50,547 nt of DNA from Chitinophagales bacterium (GTDB lineage Bacteria; Bacteroidota; Bacteroidia; Chitinophagales; BACL12). The notes beneath the pieces are model-generated. The model searched no databases, was not told where the DNA came from, and saw only the letters and a list, made by a program, of their open reading frames with translations. The stretch spans positions 72,501-123,047 of the forward strand of contig JACJXO010000006.1 in assembly GCA_020636645.1 (NCBI GenBank), given 5' to 3'. Position 1 is the first letter of the stretch; each line of letters starts with the position of its first letter. Of the stretch, positions 1 to 8,790 are shown piece after piece. Both the position numbers and the translations under genes were made by a program.

Positions 1-258
1 CTTCAGGTGCTGCGTAGTCTGATCGAATTTTTGTTTTACCCCAAAAGAAAGATCTGCGTCTTTAAAGTCTGCCTCCCGGATCTCATCCTGCATAGTAACT
101 CCAACATCAAAGGTCAGGATCATGCTGAAATCTTCCAGACAAAAACCTTCAGTTGGGCATCCGTCCTGCATGTCAAAATAGAACTCTCTTGTGGTGTGTA
201 TCAGGTCATCAGTGAGAACAGGTGCCAGACTGGCAGCCAGAAACAAAAGTACTTGCAT
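1..258 (-). CDS. Secreted protein of unknown function, 3' part outside the window
   Basis: An open frame of 86 codons starts at an ATG (258-256) and runs off the left edge without a stop. The first residues (MQVLLFLAASLAPVLT) form a short hydrophobic signal-peptide-like segment, so the product is probably exported. The rest is acidic and has two cysteines around residues 34 and 38 (DGCPTEGFC). A GGAG sits five bases upstream of the ATG. The gene is divergent from the DUF1015 gene, with about 155 bp between the starts. I recognise no family, and the missing C-terminus prevents a check for a T9SS sorting domain. Confidence 0.6.
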   Translation of the reverse strand, partial: MQVLLFLAASLAPVLTDDLIHTTREFYFDMQDGCPTEGFCLEDFSMILTFDVGVTMQDEIREADFKDADLSFGVKQKFDQTTQHLK

Positions 259-388
259 GATCTCCAATATTAGTGGTGTAAAGCTATTGACATGTTTGCG
301 GAGCAGTTAATTATGTCAAGAACGTTTGTACACCTGATTTTCGTATCTGACCCCGATAGTTGACAATGATTCCGCTATCTCAGAATTG

Positions 389-396
389 TATCTTTG
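389..396 (+). promoter_or_regulatory. Bacteroidota -7 promoter box (TATCTTTG) for the DUF1015 gene
   Basis: TATCTTTG matches TAnnTTTG exactly and lies 18 bases before the ATG at 415. The in-frame TTG at 394 that would lengthen the protein lies inside this box, which argues for the ATG at 415. No well-spaced -33 element is obvious. Confidence 0.6.
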
Positions 397-414
397 CAGC
401 AAAATTTCCAGAAG

Positions 415-1659
415 ATGTCGGTCATCAAACCATTCAAGGGGCTACGTCCCCGTCCTGAACTGGCTAAAGAGGTTGCCAGCAGACCCTATGATGTACTTAA
501 CAGTGAAGAAGCCCGAGAAGAGGCTGCGGGAAATCAATATTCTTTTTTGCATGTGTGCAAACCTGAGATCGACCTTCCTGAAGAAACTGACCACTATAGC
601 CAGGAGGTATATGATAAGGGCAAGGAGAACCTTGCACAAATGATCCGGGAGGGCATTCTTATCCAGGACGAAACTCCCTGTTTGTATGCATACCGTCAGA
701 TCATGAACGGGCATGGTCAGGTGGGGCTTGTGGCCAATTCAGGCATTGATGATTATTTCAACGACATCATCAAAAAGCACGAGTTCACCCGTCCTGAAAA
801 AGAGAATGACCGAATCAGGCATATGGCTACATTGTCATGCCATCCGGAACCGGTATTTCTGACCTATCCGGATGTAGATGAGATCACCCCGATCATGGAA
901 GCGGTTGTGGCACGAAAAGCTGTATATGATTTCACATCGGAAGATGGCATCCAACACACTTTCTGGGTCATTGATGATGCATCTGAGATCAATGTGATCA
1001 CAGAGATCTTTCGTGAGAAAGTTCCGTTCACCTATATTGCCGACGGTCATCACCGAAGTGCCAGCAGTGCCAAAGTAGGTCAGCAACTCCGGGAGGCTAA
1101 TCCGGGTCATACCGGAGAAGAGGAGTTCAATTTCTTCCTGTCTGTACTCTTCCCATCCAGCCAACTGATGATCATGGACTATAACAGGCTGGTAAAAGAC
1201 CTGAATGGCCATACTCCAATGGACTTTTTCAGGATGATTGCAGAACGTTTTGACATCAAGCATACTGGCACTGAACCCTACAAGCCTGAAGTACTCCATA
1301 CTTTTGGGCTTTACTATGACGGGCATTGGTATCAACTCACTGCAAAGCCGGGAACCTATGATGATATGGATCCGATAAAATGTCTGGATGTAACTGTTCT
1401 GTCAGATCATTTACTTGACCCCGTATTGGGCATCAAAGACCAGCGAACAGACAAACGAATAGATTTTGTTGGTGGCATCAGAGGCCTGCATGAATTGGAA
1501 AAACGGGTGGACAGCGGAGAAATGAAGCTGGCCATTTCTCTGTTTCCGGTTTCCATTGATCAGTTGATCCATATTGCAGATTCCGGAAATGTGATGCCAC
1601 CTAAATCCACCTGGTTCGAACCCAAGCTACGCAGCGGACTTATTGTGCATGCATTCTGA
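415..1659 (+). CDS. DUF1015 family protein
   Basis: This 414-residue protein matches the DUF1015 family from end to end: an N-terminal IKPFKGLRPRP stretch, a central YIADGHHRSASS motif (DGHHR at residues 210-214) and a C-terminal FVGGIRGL segment. The biochemical role of the family is not established. In many Bacteroidota it is encoded next to serine-biosynthesis genes, but none is present here. There is no signal peptide, so it should be cytosolic. The ATG at 415 is preferred to an upstream TTG because the TTG is part of the promoter box. The gene converges on the SprB-repeat gene with only three bases between the stops. Confidence 0.88.
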   Translation: MSVIKPFKGLRPRPELAKEVASRPYDVLNSEEAREEAAGNQYSFLHVCKPEIDLPEETDHYSQEVYDKGKENLAQMIREGILIQDETPCLYAYRQIMNGHGQVGLVANSGIDDYFNDIIKKHEFTRPEKENDRIRHMATLSCHPEPVFLTYPDVDEITPIMEAVVARKAVYDFTSEDGIQHTFWVIDDASEINVITEIFREKVPFTYIADGHHRSASSAKVGQQLREANPGHTGEEEFNFFLSVLFPSSQLMIMDYNRLVKDLNGHTPMDFFRMIAERFDIKHTGTEPYKPEVLHTFGLYYDGHWYQLTAKPGTYDDMDPIKCLDVTVLSDHLLDPVLGIKDQRTDKRIDFVGGIRGLHELEKRVDSGEMKLAISLFPVSIDQLIHIADSGNVMPPKSTWFEPKLRSGLIVHAF

Positions 1660-1662
1660 TGT

Positions 1663-3666
1663 CTATTTGTGAATAAGCTGCACCGTATGCATGCTTTGAT
1701 CACTTTTCAGGATCAGAATATATACTCCGGAAGGTAACCATCGGGTGTCTATAGTTGTAAAGGAGCCTTCTGCTGTGATCCATCCCTGCCTATGTATCTG
1801 ACCAAATAGGTCTGTAATGATCCAGGATATTTCTTTATCAGTAGTGACATACAGGTCATTTTCAAATGGATTTGGCCAGACATGAATTGTACAATTTTCA
1901 GCCACACGAAGTACAGAATCTTCAGGCATGTTGAATGTAATGAGCGGCGATTCTGAAACAGTGCCTGCACATGCAAATTTGATCTTGTATTTGATCTGTT
2001 GCCCAAGCAGAGCAGGTATATCAACAGATGTTTCGCCTTCCGGCACCGGAATGCTGGTAAAGCCTCCGCCTGTTGTCAGATTTCGGTAGAATGCCACATA
2101 GCTGGCTATTTCAGGACCTGTCCAGGACACCCTGAAAGAAGTATTGGTGGTGTCACTGACATAGATCCCATAAGGGAGGTAGCAACTATCAAAGTCCAGA
2201 TACAGGCTTTCAAAAAAAGAACACCCTGAAGTGTCAGTAAGAGTAAAGGAATAATATCCAGTATCCAGACCGCTGATGGCAGTACCTGATGATCCTGCGG
2301 ACCATGCAATCATAAAGTTTTCCGGATCATCTTCCAGAAATGTGAGTTCAATGGCACCGTCAGCATTGATAGGCCGGGAGGCCGGTATCACATCAATCAG
2401 CAGTCCAGGCAGCACGTCTGCTGCTACCAGCACAGTATCTGAATAAGAACAGATACTGTCTGATATAGTCAGGAAAACAGTATCCGGAACCAGCACAGAC
2501 AGAACACTGTTCGTGCTGCTGTCACTCCACAGATAATTGCCTGACGCCGTCCCTACAGGTGATAACACAATTGCATTCCCTGCGCAACCGGAAGTATCCG
2601 ACCCCAGGTCAAAGTAATAATGGAAGCAAATCCCGGTATCCACTGCGCCGGAAAATGAGAAATTGCACCCATAACTGTCAGTGACCAATATCTCGTAATA
2701 ACCAGGCGACAGCTCTTCTGCCAGTGAATCAGCATCTCCGTTGCTCCACAAATATGAATAATCTGAGAGAAGCGGATCAGGAATAAAGATCAGTGATCCG
2801 TCTGGATGTAAACTATCGGAAGCAGGTATTGATAGCACTGAACCCAGTATCGGTTCAGCATCATCCACAAATACAGAATCAATGGAAGACCCGCATCCGG
2901 ACCAGGTCAGTTCCAGGCCATACCAACCTGATTCATAAACCCAGATCTGCTTGGTGGTATCTTCCGTTGACCAGAGGTATCCGGAAACTGCATCATACTG
3001 ATTAACCAGCAGAAGACTATCGCCCGGACAAAGGCGGAGCGTATCTTCCGGTAACACAGCATAGTGCAAATAACATGTATCATAGTTTACATAGAAGGAG
3101 TCCTGAAAAGTGCATCCAACTGCATCTACCAGAAAAAACTGGTACCAACCCGGAAGAATACTATCCAGCAGATAGTCATTAGGGCCGGGTATCCAGTAAA
3201 CATCTATAGGGAATGTTGCTGACAAAACGTCCACAGCTATGAAACCATCAGCAATTTCAGGGGATGAAGCATCTGAAATGACCACAGACAGCAATGGTTC
3301 AGAAGATCTCCATACATATACACTGTCTGCAATGGCACAATTTCCAAAAGAGCTTTCCACAGAATACCAGCCAGATGAATCAACGGCGATCACCGGAGTA
3401 GTATCGCCGGTTGACCAAAAATAGTTTTCTGCAAAATATACTGAACCATCCAGTATTGTGGACTCATAAGAACAATCAATGAGGGTATCCGGCAGGATAC
3501 TGCCGGTAAAATAGCAGCTATCAGCTTCTGAGTAAATGGATGAAGCAACCGCAGAACCTTCTCCATTACCACCGTTAAATGGCACTGCAGAAAGCTGTGC
3601 AGATACTGTTACTGCAAACAATGTTATACTCGCAAAAAGACCTATATAAACAACGGCTCTATTCAT
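1663..3666 (-). CDS. Secreted SprB-repeat / PKD-like protein with T9SS sorting domain
   Basis: 667 residues. Residues 1-23 are a Sec signal peptide. The mature part alternates Ig/PKD-like segments of the form YxWSTxDTT (about 82-105, 230-253 and 378-392) with SprB-type units ending GYY..VTDxxGC (about 173-185, 322-334 and 470-482). A fibronectin-III-like stretch follows at about 500-580. The last 75 residues (VWPNPFENDL, then GVYILILK) are a T9SS type A sorting domain, so the protein should be exported across the outer membrane and anchored or released. SprB repeats are known from Bacteroidota adhesins. Its start overlaps the stop of the upstream SUMF1-fold gene by eight bases, so the two are probably translationally coupled. 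The ligand cannot be told. Confidence 0.85.
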   Translation of the reverse strand: MNRAVVYIGLFASITLFAVTVSAQLSAVPFNGGNGEGSAVASSIYSEADSCYFTGSILPDTLIDCSYESTILDGSVYFAENYFWSTGDTTPVIAVDSSGWYSVESSFGNCAIADSVYVWRSSEPLLSVVISDASSPEIADGFIAVDVLSATFPIDVYWIPGPNDYLLDSILPGWYQFFLVDAVGCTFQDSFYVNYDTCYLHYAVLPEDTLRLCPGDSLLLVNQYDAVSGYLWSTEDTTKQIWVYESGWYGLELTWSGCGSSIDSVFVDDAEPILGSVLSIPASDSLHPDGSLIFIPDPLLSDYSYLWSNGDADSLAEELSPGYYEILVTDSYGCNFSFSGAVDTGICFHYYFDLGSDTSGCAGNAIVLSPVGTASGNYLWSDSSTNSVLSVLVPDTVFLTISDSICSYSDTVLVAADVLPGLLIDVIPASRPINADGAIELTFLEDDPENFMIAWSAGSSGTAISGLDTGYYSFTLTDTSGCSFFESLYLDFDSCYLPYGIYVSDTTNTSFRVSWTGPEIASYVAFYRNLTTGGGFTSIPVPEGETSVDIPALLGQQIKYKIKFACAGTVSESPLITFNMPEDSVLRVAENCTIHVWPNPFENDLYVTTDKEISWIITDLFGQIHRQGWITAEGSFTTIDTRWLPSGVYILILKSDQSMHTVQLIHK

Positions 3667-5125
3667 ATGAGGTTCTTACAAATCTGAATCCTGCATTGTG
3701 GTAACGGCTGCCCAGATGACTTCCAATCAGAAGTCTGTCTGAAATGAGCATTCTGTCTTTTTCTACATTCCATTTTCCACCCCTTCCGGAAGACCCTACA
3801 GGAAGTGAAGCAGATGGCCAGTCTGCATTGGTATGAAATCCATCGGTGGTCAGATAGCCATCACCGTGTGAACCTTTATAGTTCCGGCCTTCAGGAAACT
3901 CAAGAGAGATGACCCTTTCCAGAACGTTTCCTCCCATCTCCATAACACCATAATAGGCGGCCCCTGTAATTTTCCTGTTGGCAATCGGGCTGCTGGCTGC
4001 GAAAGCACCACATCTGACTGGGCCATTAATAACGCCATTTACAGCTTTATACATGGCATTTCCCTGAGACAGATCCAACAAGTTCAGCTGTTCACTCAGC
4101 GTACCTTCATTGATCAGTGTATAATCCAGATTTGTGATGGTTGAGTCGCCCCAAGGAAACTGACCGGGGAAAGAACTTTCCGGACCTCTGCAAATTTTTT
4201 CAAACTCCAGTTCTGTCATTGGCCGCAAACCCGCCCAGTCAGCGTAAGCGGCACCGTCTGCATAACTGAGTACATTGAGTGCTACATACGGATTGCCGCT
4301 GACATATAAACCAGACACTGAGTCCAGATGAATATCGTATCTGAAAGGTGATTTATCAAAAGTCTCCAAAGGTTGAAAGCACTGTGATGCCTGGATCGGA
4401 GTAAGATCGTTGAGAAAATCAGCATATTGCTGCTGACTCATCTCATATTTCATGCAGAAGAATGATTTATACCCGTTGGGGAAATTATTGTAGGCAGGAG
4501 CAACCTCTCCGGCCGGAAAGCCCCCGGAAGGTGTACCATCTATTCCGTCTGTGCCGGTTGGGATGGTTTCGCTCAATCCGGTATTTATTGTTGTGGGAGT
4601 AAAAGGGTCAACTTCGCCGCCTCCGGCTGATGTTCCTGCCACGAATGCCCCTTCAGGTATCCTGACCATTTCAATGGCAAAGACCTTAGCTGATATTTCA
4701 GCTGTATCAGAAATTCCATAATCATCGTAGTTCCACCGAAAAGCGATATCAAAAAATGCAGCATTGCCTGAGGTGGTATCATTCAGACTGATAAAAAATC
4801 CCACTTTATCAGGTGGCACCTCTATATGGGCATTGACAGGCGTCACTATGTCATCCAACTCAAACAACAGGTGCATGGAAGCTCCGTTGTTTGCCCTGAC
4901 CTTAACAAATACCCATGCAGCATCATAATTTCCCGGGGCGTTGGCAGCATCCAGATGCCATGCATTATTCCAATGGATATCTGCAAGTATCCATATGGTA
5001 TTTGCAGTTGTATCTCTGTTCACCAGCCGAACATTGCTTACCTCCATGCCATTTGCCAGCAACAAATAGCCTGAAGAGAGCAGCAGGTAAATTAAAATAA
5101 GATACTTTCGGAGAGCGCAAGTCAT
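3659..5125 (-). CDS. Secreted SUMF1 / formylglycine-generating-enzyme fold protein
   Basis: 488 residues with an N-terminal signal peptide (about 1-26), a roughly 120-residue beta-rich region without recognised motifs, then a SUMF1-type domain from about 153 to the end (MVRIPEGAFVAGT, later GLRPMTELEFEKICRG, GVMEMGGNVLERV and AGFRFVR). Authentic formylglycine-generating enzymes and EgtB relatives carry catalytic residues near the C-terminus. Here the C-terminal 50 residues contain no cysteine, so sulfatase-activating oxidase activity is unlikely. A structural or binding role beside the SprB-repeat partner is more plausible (inference). It is the first gene of a two-gene unit and is divergent from the trans-sulfuration gene, with 65 bp between. 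Confidence 0.82.
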   Translation of the reverse strand: MTCALRKYLILIYLLLSSGYLLLANGMEVSNVRLVNRDTTANTIWILADIHWNNAWHLDAANAPGNYDAAWVFVKVRANNGASMHLLFELDDIVTPVNAHIEVPPDKVGFFISLNDTTSGNAAFFDIAFRWNYDDYGISDTAEISAKVFAIEMVRIPEGAFVAGTSAGGGEVDPFTPTTINTGLSETIPTGTDGIDGTPSGGFPAGEVAPAYNNFPNGYKSFFCMKYEMSQQQYADFLNDLTPIQASQCFQPLETFDKSPFRYDIHLDSVSGLYVSGNPYVALNVLSYADGAAYADWAGLRPMTELEFEKICRGPESSFPGQFPWGDSTITNLDYTLINEGTLSEQLNLLDLSQGNAMYKAVNGVINGPVRCGAFAASSPIANRKITGAAYYGVMEMGGNVLERVISLEFPEGRNYKGSHGDGYLTTDGFHTNADWPSASLPVGSSGRGGKWNVEKDRMLISDRLLIGSHLGSRYHNAGFRFVRTSYE

Positions 5126-5190
5126 TACAGCATTTAAAAGTATGCTTCAAATGCGCTTAAAAAAATACCAATTTTGCACAAAATGTGCCT

Positions 5191-6330
5191 ATGAAATTCA
5201 ATACCAAAGCCGTTCATGCGGGTGTAGATCCGGACCCTTCCACCGGAGCCATCATGACACCCATCTTCCAAACCTCCACCTATGTGCAGGCGGCCCCTGG
5301 CGATCATAAAGGGTATGAGTACGCCCGGACGCAAAATCCCACAAGACATGCTTTGGAAAAAAGCCTTGCTGCTCTGGAAAACGGAAGTCATGCGGTCTGT
5401 TTCTCCAGTGGCATGGCAGCTGTAGATGCCGCAATCAAGCTACTGGACCAGGGAGATGAGGTCATCTCCACCAATGATCTGTACGGTGGCACCTACCGTT
5501 CCTTCACGAAAATATATTCGCGTTTCGGACTGGGTTTTCATTTCACTGATTTGACCAATCCTGAGAACATACTTCCGCTCATCAACAGCAATACCAAAAT
5601 GATCTGGGTAGAAACACCCACCAATCCGATGCTGAACATCATTGATATTGAGGCGGTGGCAGCCATCGCCAGGGGGCACGGTCTCCTGCTCGTGGTTGAC
5701 AACACGTTTGCTTCACCCTATTTACAGAACCCGTTAGATCTTGGGGCCGATATCGTATTGCACAGTGCTACCAAGTACCTGGGCGGACATAGTGATGTCG
5801 TGCATGGAACGCTGATCGTAAAAGATCCTAATCTGGCCGAACGATTATTCTTTATTCAAAACGGCAACGGAGCTGTTCCAGGACCACAGGATTGTTTTCT
5901 TGTACTCAGAGGAATCAAAACATTACATCTTCGTATGCAAAGAGCCTGCGAAAATGCGGCAAGAATAGCCCGTTTCCTCCATGATCACCCCAAGGTGGAT
6001 AAGGTTTACTGGCCGGGTTTTGAACACCATCCCAATCATGCGATAGCTGCAAAGCAAATGCGTGATTTCGGAGCGATGGTCTCCTTCACTCTGCATGGAG
6101 ATGATTATGATGAAGCGCTGCGAGTGCTGAGCAATACGCATCTTTTCTCACTGGCTGAGTCATTGGGCGGAGTAGAGAGCCTGATCGGGCATCCTGCCAG
6201 TATGACCCATGCATCAATACCTAAGGAAGAACGATTGAAGACCGGTCTGGTAGATTCCCTTATCCGTCTGAGCATAGGTATTGAAGATGGTGATGATCTT
6301 ATTGAAGACCTTCAAAAAGCAATTGGATAA
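5191..6330 (+). CDS. Cystathionine gamma-synthase/lyase family PLP enzyme
   Basis: 379 residues from the ATG at 5191; a GTG six bases upstream is less likely. It is a full-length fold-type-I Cys/Met-metabolism enzyme. YEYARTQNP (42-50) supplies the phosphate-binding Tyr and Arg of the neighbouring subunit. DLYGG contains the ring-stacking Tyr98. D170 (VVDNTFASP) contacts the PLP nitrogen, and K195 in HSATKYLGGH is the Schiff-base lysine. The C-terminal GVESLIGHPASMTH is also typical. Such enzymes interconvert cysteine, cystathionine and homocysteine, and sequence alone does not separate synthase (metB), gamma-lyase and beta-lyase activity. The prsW gene starts one base after its stop, so the two are probably co-transcribed. 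Confidence 0.9.
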   Translation: MKFNTKAVHAGVDPDPSTGAIMTPIFQTSTYVQAAPGDHKGYEYARTQNPTRHALEKSLAALENGSHAVCFSSGMAAVDAAIKLLDQGDEVISTNDLYGGTYRSFTKIYSRFGLGFHFTDLTNPENILPLINSNTKMIWVETPTNPMLNIIDIEAVAAIARGHGLLLVVDNTFASPYLQNPLDLGADIVLHSATKYLGGHSDVVHGTLIVKDPNLAERLFFIQNGNGAVPGPQDCFLVLRGIKTLHLRMQRACENAARIARFLHDHPKVDKVYWPGFEHHPNHAIAAKQMRDFGAMVSFTLHGDDYDEALRVLSNTHLFSLAESLGGVESLIGHPASMTHASIPKEERLKTGLVDSLIRLSIGIEDGDDLIEDLQKAIG

Positions 6331-6331
6331 T

Positions 6332-7108
6332 ATGGATTTCAGAACACTGTCTCTTCTGGCTCTGGCAATCGGTCCTGCCATAGCGATCATGGCTTTTGTA
6401 TATGCCCGCGATGTACACGACCGAGAACCCTTCGGCGTTCTGCTGATGAGTTTTTTCTGGGGGTGTTTCAGCGTGGTGCCTGCCATCATACTGGAAACGA
6501 TACTTCCAGGACTTGTACCAGGCAGCAGCGGATCAGGCATTCTGTCCATTGCCATTTATACTTTCGTGATCATTGCATTCAGTGAAGAGTTTTCCAAATA
6601 CATTTTTCTCCGTTACTACAGCTACCGAAAGCGTTCTTTCAACGAACCTTTTGACGGGATCATCTATATGGTCATGGTAGGTATGGGCTTTGCAACCATT
6701 GAAAACCTCATGTATGTTTTTGGTGCAGACACTCCTCAGAACCAATGGGCAACAGCAGGCATGCGTGCCATTACTGCGGTACCCGCACATGCCAGTTTCG
6801 CTATTGTGATGGGATACTACGCCGGACTTGCCAAATTCAGCAAAGACAAAGAGAAGCAGTTGTTAATGCAAGGAATCCTGTATGCCACTATCCTACACGG
6901 TTTTTACGATTTCTTCCTGTTCCAGAATATCAGTGAGGGTATTGCCATCGGTGCATTGGTTTCACTTATCATTGGAATCAGATTCTCTCTGAAGGCCATG
7001 CGTATGCACAGAGATTCTTCCCCTTTCAGAAAGCCCGCAACTTCTGAAGCAATTACGTCTGAAGATGAGGATGAGGGTCATTTTGAATCGCCTTACAAGC
7101 CGAGCTGA
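6332..7108 (+). CDS. PrsW family intramembrane glutamic protease
   Basis: 258 residues with about seven or eight transmembrane segments. The PrsW active-site signatures are all present: E85-E86 in FSEEFSKY, E124-N125 in FATIENLMY, H153 in PAHASFA and HGFYD around H189-D193. PrsW-type proteases cut single-pass membrane proteins such as anti-sigma factors. No substrate is encoded nearby. The start at 6332 follows the preceding stop by one base; a longer reading that begins inside the upstream gene is rejected because it adds a basic segment before the first membrane helix. The C-terminal 40 residues are acidic and probably cytosolic. Confidence 0.88.
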   Translation: MDFRTLSLLALAIGPAIAIMAFVYARDVHDREPFGVLLMSFFWGCFSVVPAIILETILPGLVPGSSGSGILSIAIYTFVIIAFSEEFSKYIFLRYYSYRKRSFNEPFDGIIYMVMVGMGFATIENLMYVFGADTPQNQWATAGMRAITAVPAHASFAIVMGYYAGLAKFSKDKEKQLLMQGILYATILHGFYDFFLFQNISEGIAIGALVSLIIGIRFSLKAMRMHRDSSPFRKPATSEAITSEDEDEGHFESPYKPS

Positions 7109-7110
7109 TA

Positions 7111-7887
7111 TTGGCAGATAAACGGATCGTAGATTTATTACAATCGGCAGCAAGCCTGTATAACAATCCATCATTTATACAGGAGGATCCGATCAGCATT
7201 CCGCACAGTTACAACACTCTGCAGGACATAGAGATCAGCGGTTTCTGGACGGCACTTCTTTCTTGGGGACAGCGTCCAGTCATCATCCGCAATGCACGAC
7301 ATCTGTTTCATCTGATGGATGATGCCCCTTATGATTTTATTCTGCATCACCAGGAATCAGATCTAAAAAGATTTCTGGATTTCAGACACCGTACCTTTCA
7401 GCCAACAGATACACTGTATTTCATTCATTTCTTCAGGTGGTACTACCAGCAGTTTGATACCCTGGAAACAGCATTTCTGATCTCTGGCCATGCACTTCAT
7501 CTGACAACAGAGCACATGCTTGATCATTTTCATCAGTTGTTCTTTTCGCTGGAGGATGCACCTCAACGCACCAGGAAACATGTGCCCCATCCCTTAGGAA
7601 AGAGCACCTGCAAAAGACTGAACATGTTTCTGAGATGGATGGTAAGAGATGACGGTAAGGGTGTGGACTTCGGACTCTGGAAGAATATCCGTCCTGATCA
7701 GCTGGTATGTCCGCTGGATGTCCACGTAGAACGGGTAGCCAGGAAACTGGGATTGATCACCAGGAAGCAGACCGACTGGCAGGCCGCAGTTGAGCTGACT
7801 GCAAACCTTCGAAGAATAGATCCCGATGACCCGGTAAGGTTTGATTTCGCCCTGTTTGGTCTTGGGGTGCAGGAAAGAATGGCATGA
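7111..7887 (+). CDS. TIGR02757 (DUF2400) family protein
   Basis: 258 residues, matching the uncharacterised TIGR02757 family: DPISIPHSY near residue 25, an EISGFWTALLSWGQRP block and the C-terminal CPLDVHVERVARKLGL and DPVRFDFALFGLG motifs. The last two recall helix-hairpin-helix DNA glycosylases, but no function is established. The only start that keeps the conserved N-terminus is TTG at 7111, two bases after the prsW stop; the next in-frame ATG would remove the first conserved block. The non-ATG start and tight spacing suggest translational coupling in a metB-like, prsW, TIGR02757 unit. Confidence 0.82.
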   Translation: MADKRIVDLLQSAASLYNNPSFIQEDPISIPHSYNTLQDIEISGFWTALLSWGQRPVIIRNARHLFHLMDDAPYDFILHHQESDLKRFLDFRHRTFQPTDTLYFIHFFRWYYQQFDTLETAFLISGHALHLTTEHMLDHFHQLFFSLEDAPQRTRKHVPHPLGKSTCKRLNMFLRWMVRDDGKGVDFGLWKNIRPDQLVCPLDVHVERVARKLGLITRKQTDWQAAVELTANLRRIDPDDPVRFDFALFGLGVQERMA

Positions 7888-7897
7888 TTTTTCCGTT

Positions 7898-8263
7898 ATG
7901 ATGGATATGCAATCTTCAGAATCCTGGATGCAGTCTGCACTGTTACAAGTTTGCCGATATGCCGAGATCGAACCAGACGAGCAACAACTCACAGATATCG
8001 TTAATGAGGACATGCTGCAGGCTAAGCTGGAAGAGCTTGTAAGCTGGCTGCTGGATAAGGATTTTGAAAAATTACTGTGGATTTTATACCGCGTTGATGT
8101 GGATGAACAGCGCACCAAAGAGATCCTGGCGCAACATGTTCCGGCCGATGCACCTCATATTCTGGCCACACTGATACTGGAACGACAAAAACAAAAAGAG
8201 GAGATCCGGAGATCCTTTCAAAAGGCACCGGTTGCAGATGAAGATGAAGACTTGCTGCTTTAA
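7898..8263 (+). CDS. Small hypothetical cytosolic protein
   Basis: 121 residues from the first of two adjacent ATGs (7898 and 7901), ten bases after the TIGR02757 stop. It is acidic and predicted largely helical, with no signal peptide or membrane segment. A central LEELVSWLLDKDFEKLLWILYRVD region and an acidic DEDEDLLL tail are the notable features. I do not recognise a family. It is the last gene of the rightward run that begins with the PLP enzyme, and its stop shares a TTAA with the stop of the convergent DUF456 gene. Confidence 0.65.
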   Translation: MMDMQSSESWMQSALLQVCRYAEIEPDEQQLTDIVNEDMLQAKLEELVSWLLDKDFEKLLWILYRVDVDEQRTKEILAQHVPADAPHILATLILERQKQKEEIRRSFQKAPVADEDEDLLL

Positions 8264-8742
8264 AGGATCCACTCTCTGATAAAGAAGAACAGCATGACCA
8301 GCGCCACTGTCACTTTCAGCACAGAACCTGCCATAAACCCAACGAGTGACCCCCAGGCCGATCGCAACGCTTTATCATTGTTTTCACTGTCATCTATCAA
8401 CTCGCCCACATAGGCTCCAACAAATGGTCCGAGCAGTAATCCCAGTGGCGGGAAAACAAACACACCAACAATGGTTCCCACAAGTGCTCCGTTCTGGCCA
8501 GCCCTGGTGCCACCATATTTTTTTGTTCCCCATTTTGGAATCAGGTATTCAATGACCACCATGATGAGGATGATAACGGCCCATGCGATCAGGAAATAAG
8601 AAGAAAATTCGCCGAAGGCAGACCATTGGAGCAACAAAAATCCCAGATAACAAATGGGAAGACCGGGTAGTACCGGCAACACGGAACCAACCAGCCCAAC
8701 AAGCATACAAACAAGACCCAGTATCAATAGAAGTACTTCCAT
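8260..8742 (-). CDS. DUF456 family membrane protein
   Basis: 160 residues with four hydrophobic segments. The glycine-rich hairpins GLVGSVLPVLPGLP near the N-terminus and GTIVGVFVFPPLGLLLGP in the middle are diagnostic of DUF456. Function is unknown for the family; the repeated glycine-zipper pattern suggests a small helical-hairpin membrane protein. The ATG at 8742 is preferred over a TTG at 8751, because the TTG is part of a perfect -7 box on this strand (8756-8749). The implied leader is only a few bases. The gene converges on the upstream hypothetical gene with overlapping stops and diverges from fumarylacetoacetase. Confidence 0.85.
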   Translation of the reverse strand: MEVLLLILGLVCMLVGLVGSVLPVLPGLPICYLGFLLLQWSAFGEFSSYFLIAWAVIILIMVVIEYLIPKWGTKKYGGTRAGQNGALVGTIVGVFVFPPLGLLLGPFVGAYVGELIDDSENNDKALRSAWGSLVGFMAGSVLKVTVALVMLFFFIREWIL

Positions 8743-8748
8743 GTGCTT

Positions 8749-8756
8749 CAAAGATA
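8749..8756 (-). promoter_or_regulatory. -7 promoter box (TATCTTTG) for the DUF456 gene
   Basis: A perfect TAnnTTTG box on the minus strand, six bases from the ATG at 8742. It lies back to back with the fumarylacetoacetase box at 8764-8771, seven bases away. Confidence 0.6.
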
Positions 8757-8763
8757 GCTTCCG

Positions 8764-8771
8764 TACCTTTG
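8764..8771 (+). promoter_or_regulatory. -7 promoter box (TACCTTTG) for fumarylacetoacetase
   Basis: A perfect TAnnTTTG box, 19 bases before the ATG at 8791. A GGAG lies three bases before that ATG. Together with the minus-strand box it forms an almost symmetrical divergent promoter. Confidence 0.6.
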
Positions 8772-8790
8772 CGCTTGCAAACTGGAGTTT

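Noticed and set aside
5126..5190. SAM-type riboswitch before the trans-sulfuration gene
   Set aside because: The 65-bp spacer is too short and shows no matching structure.
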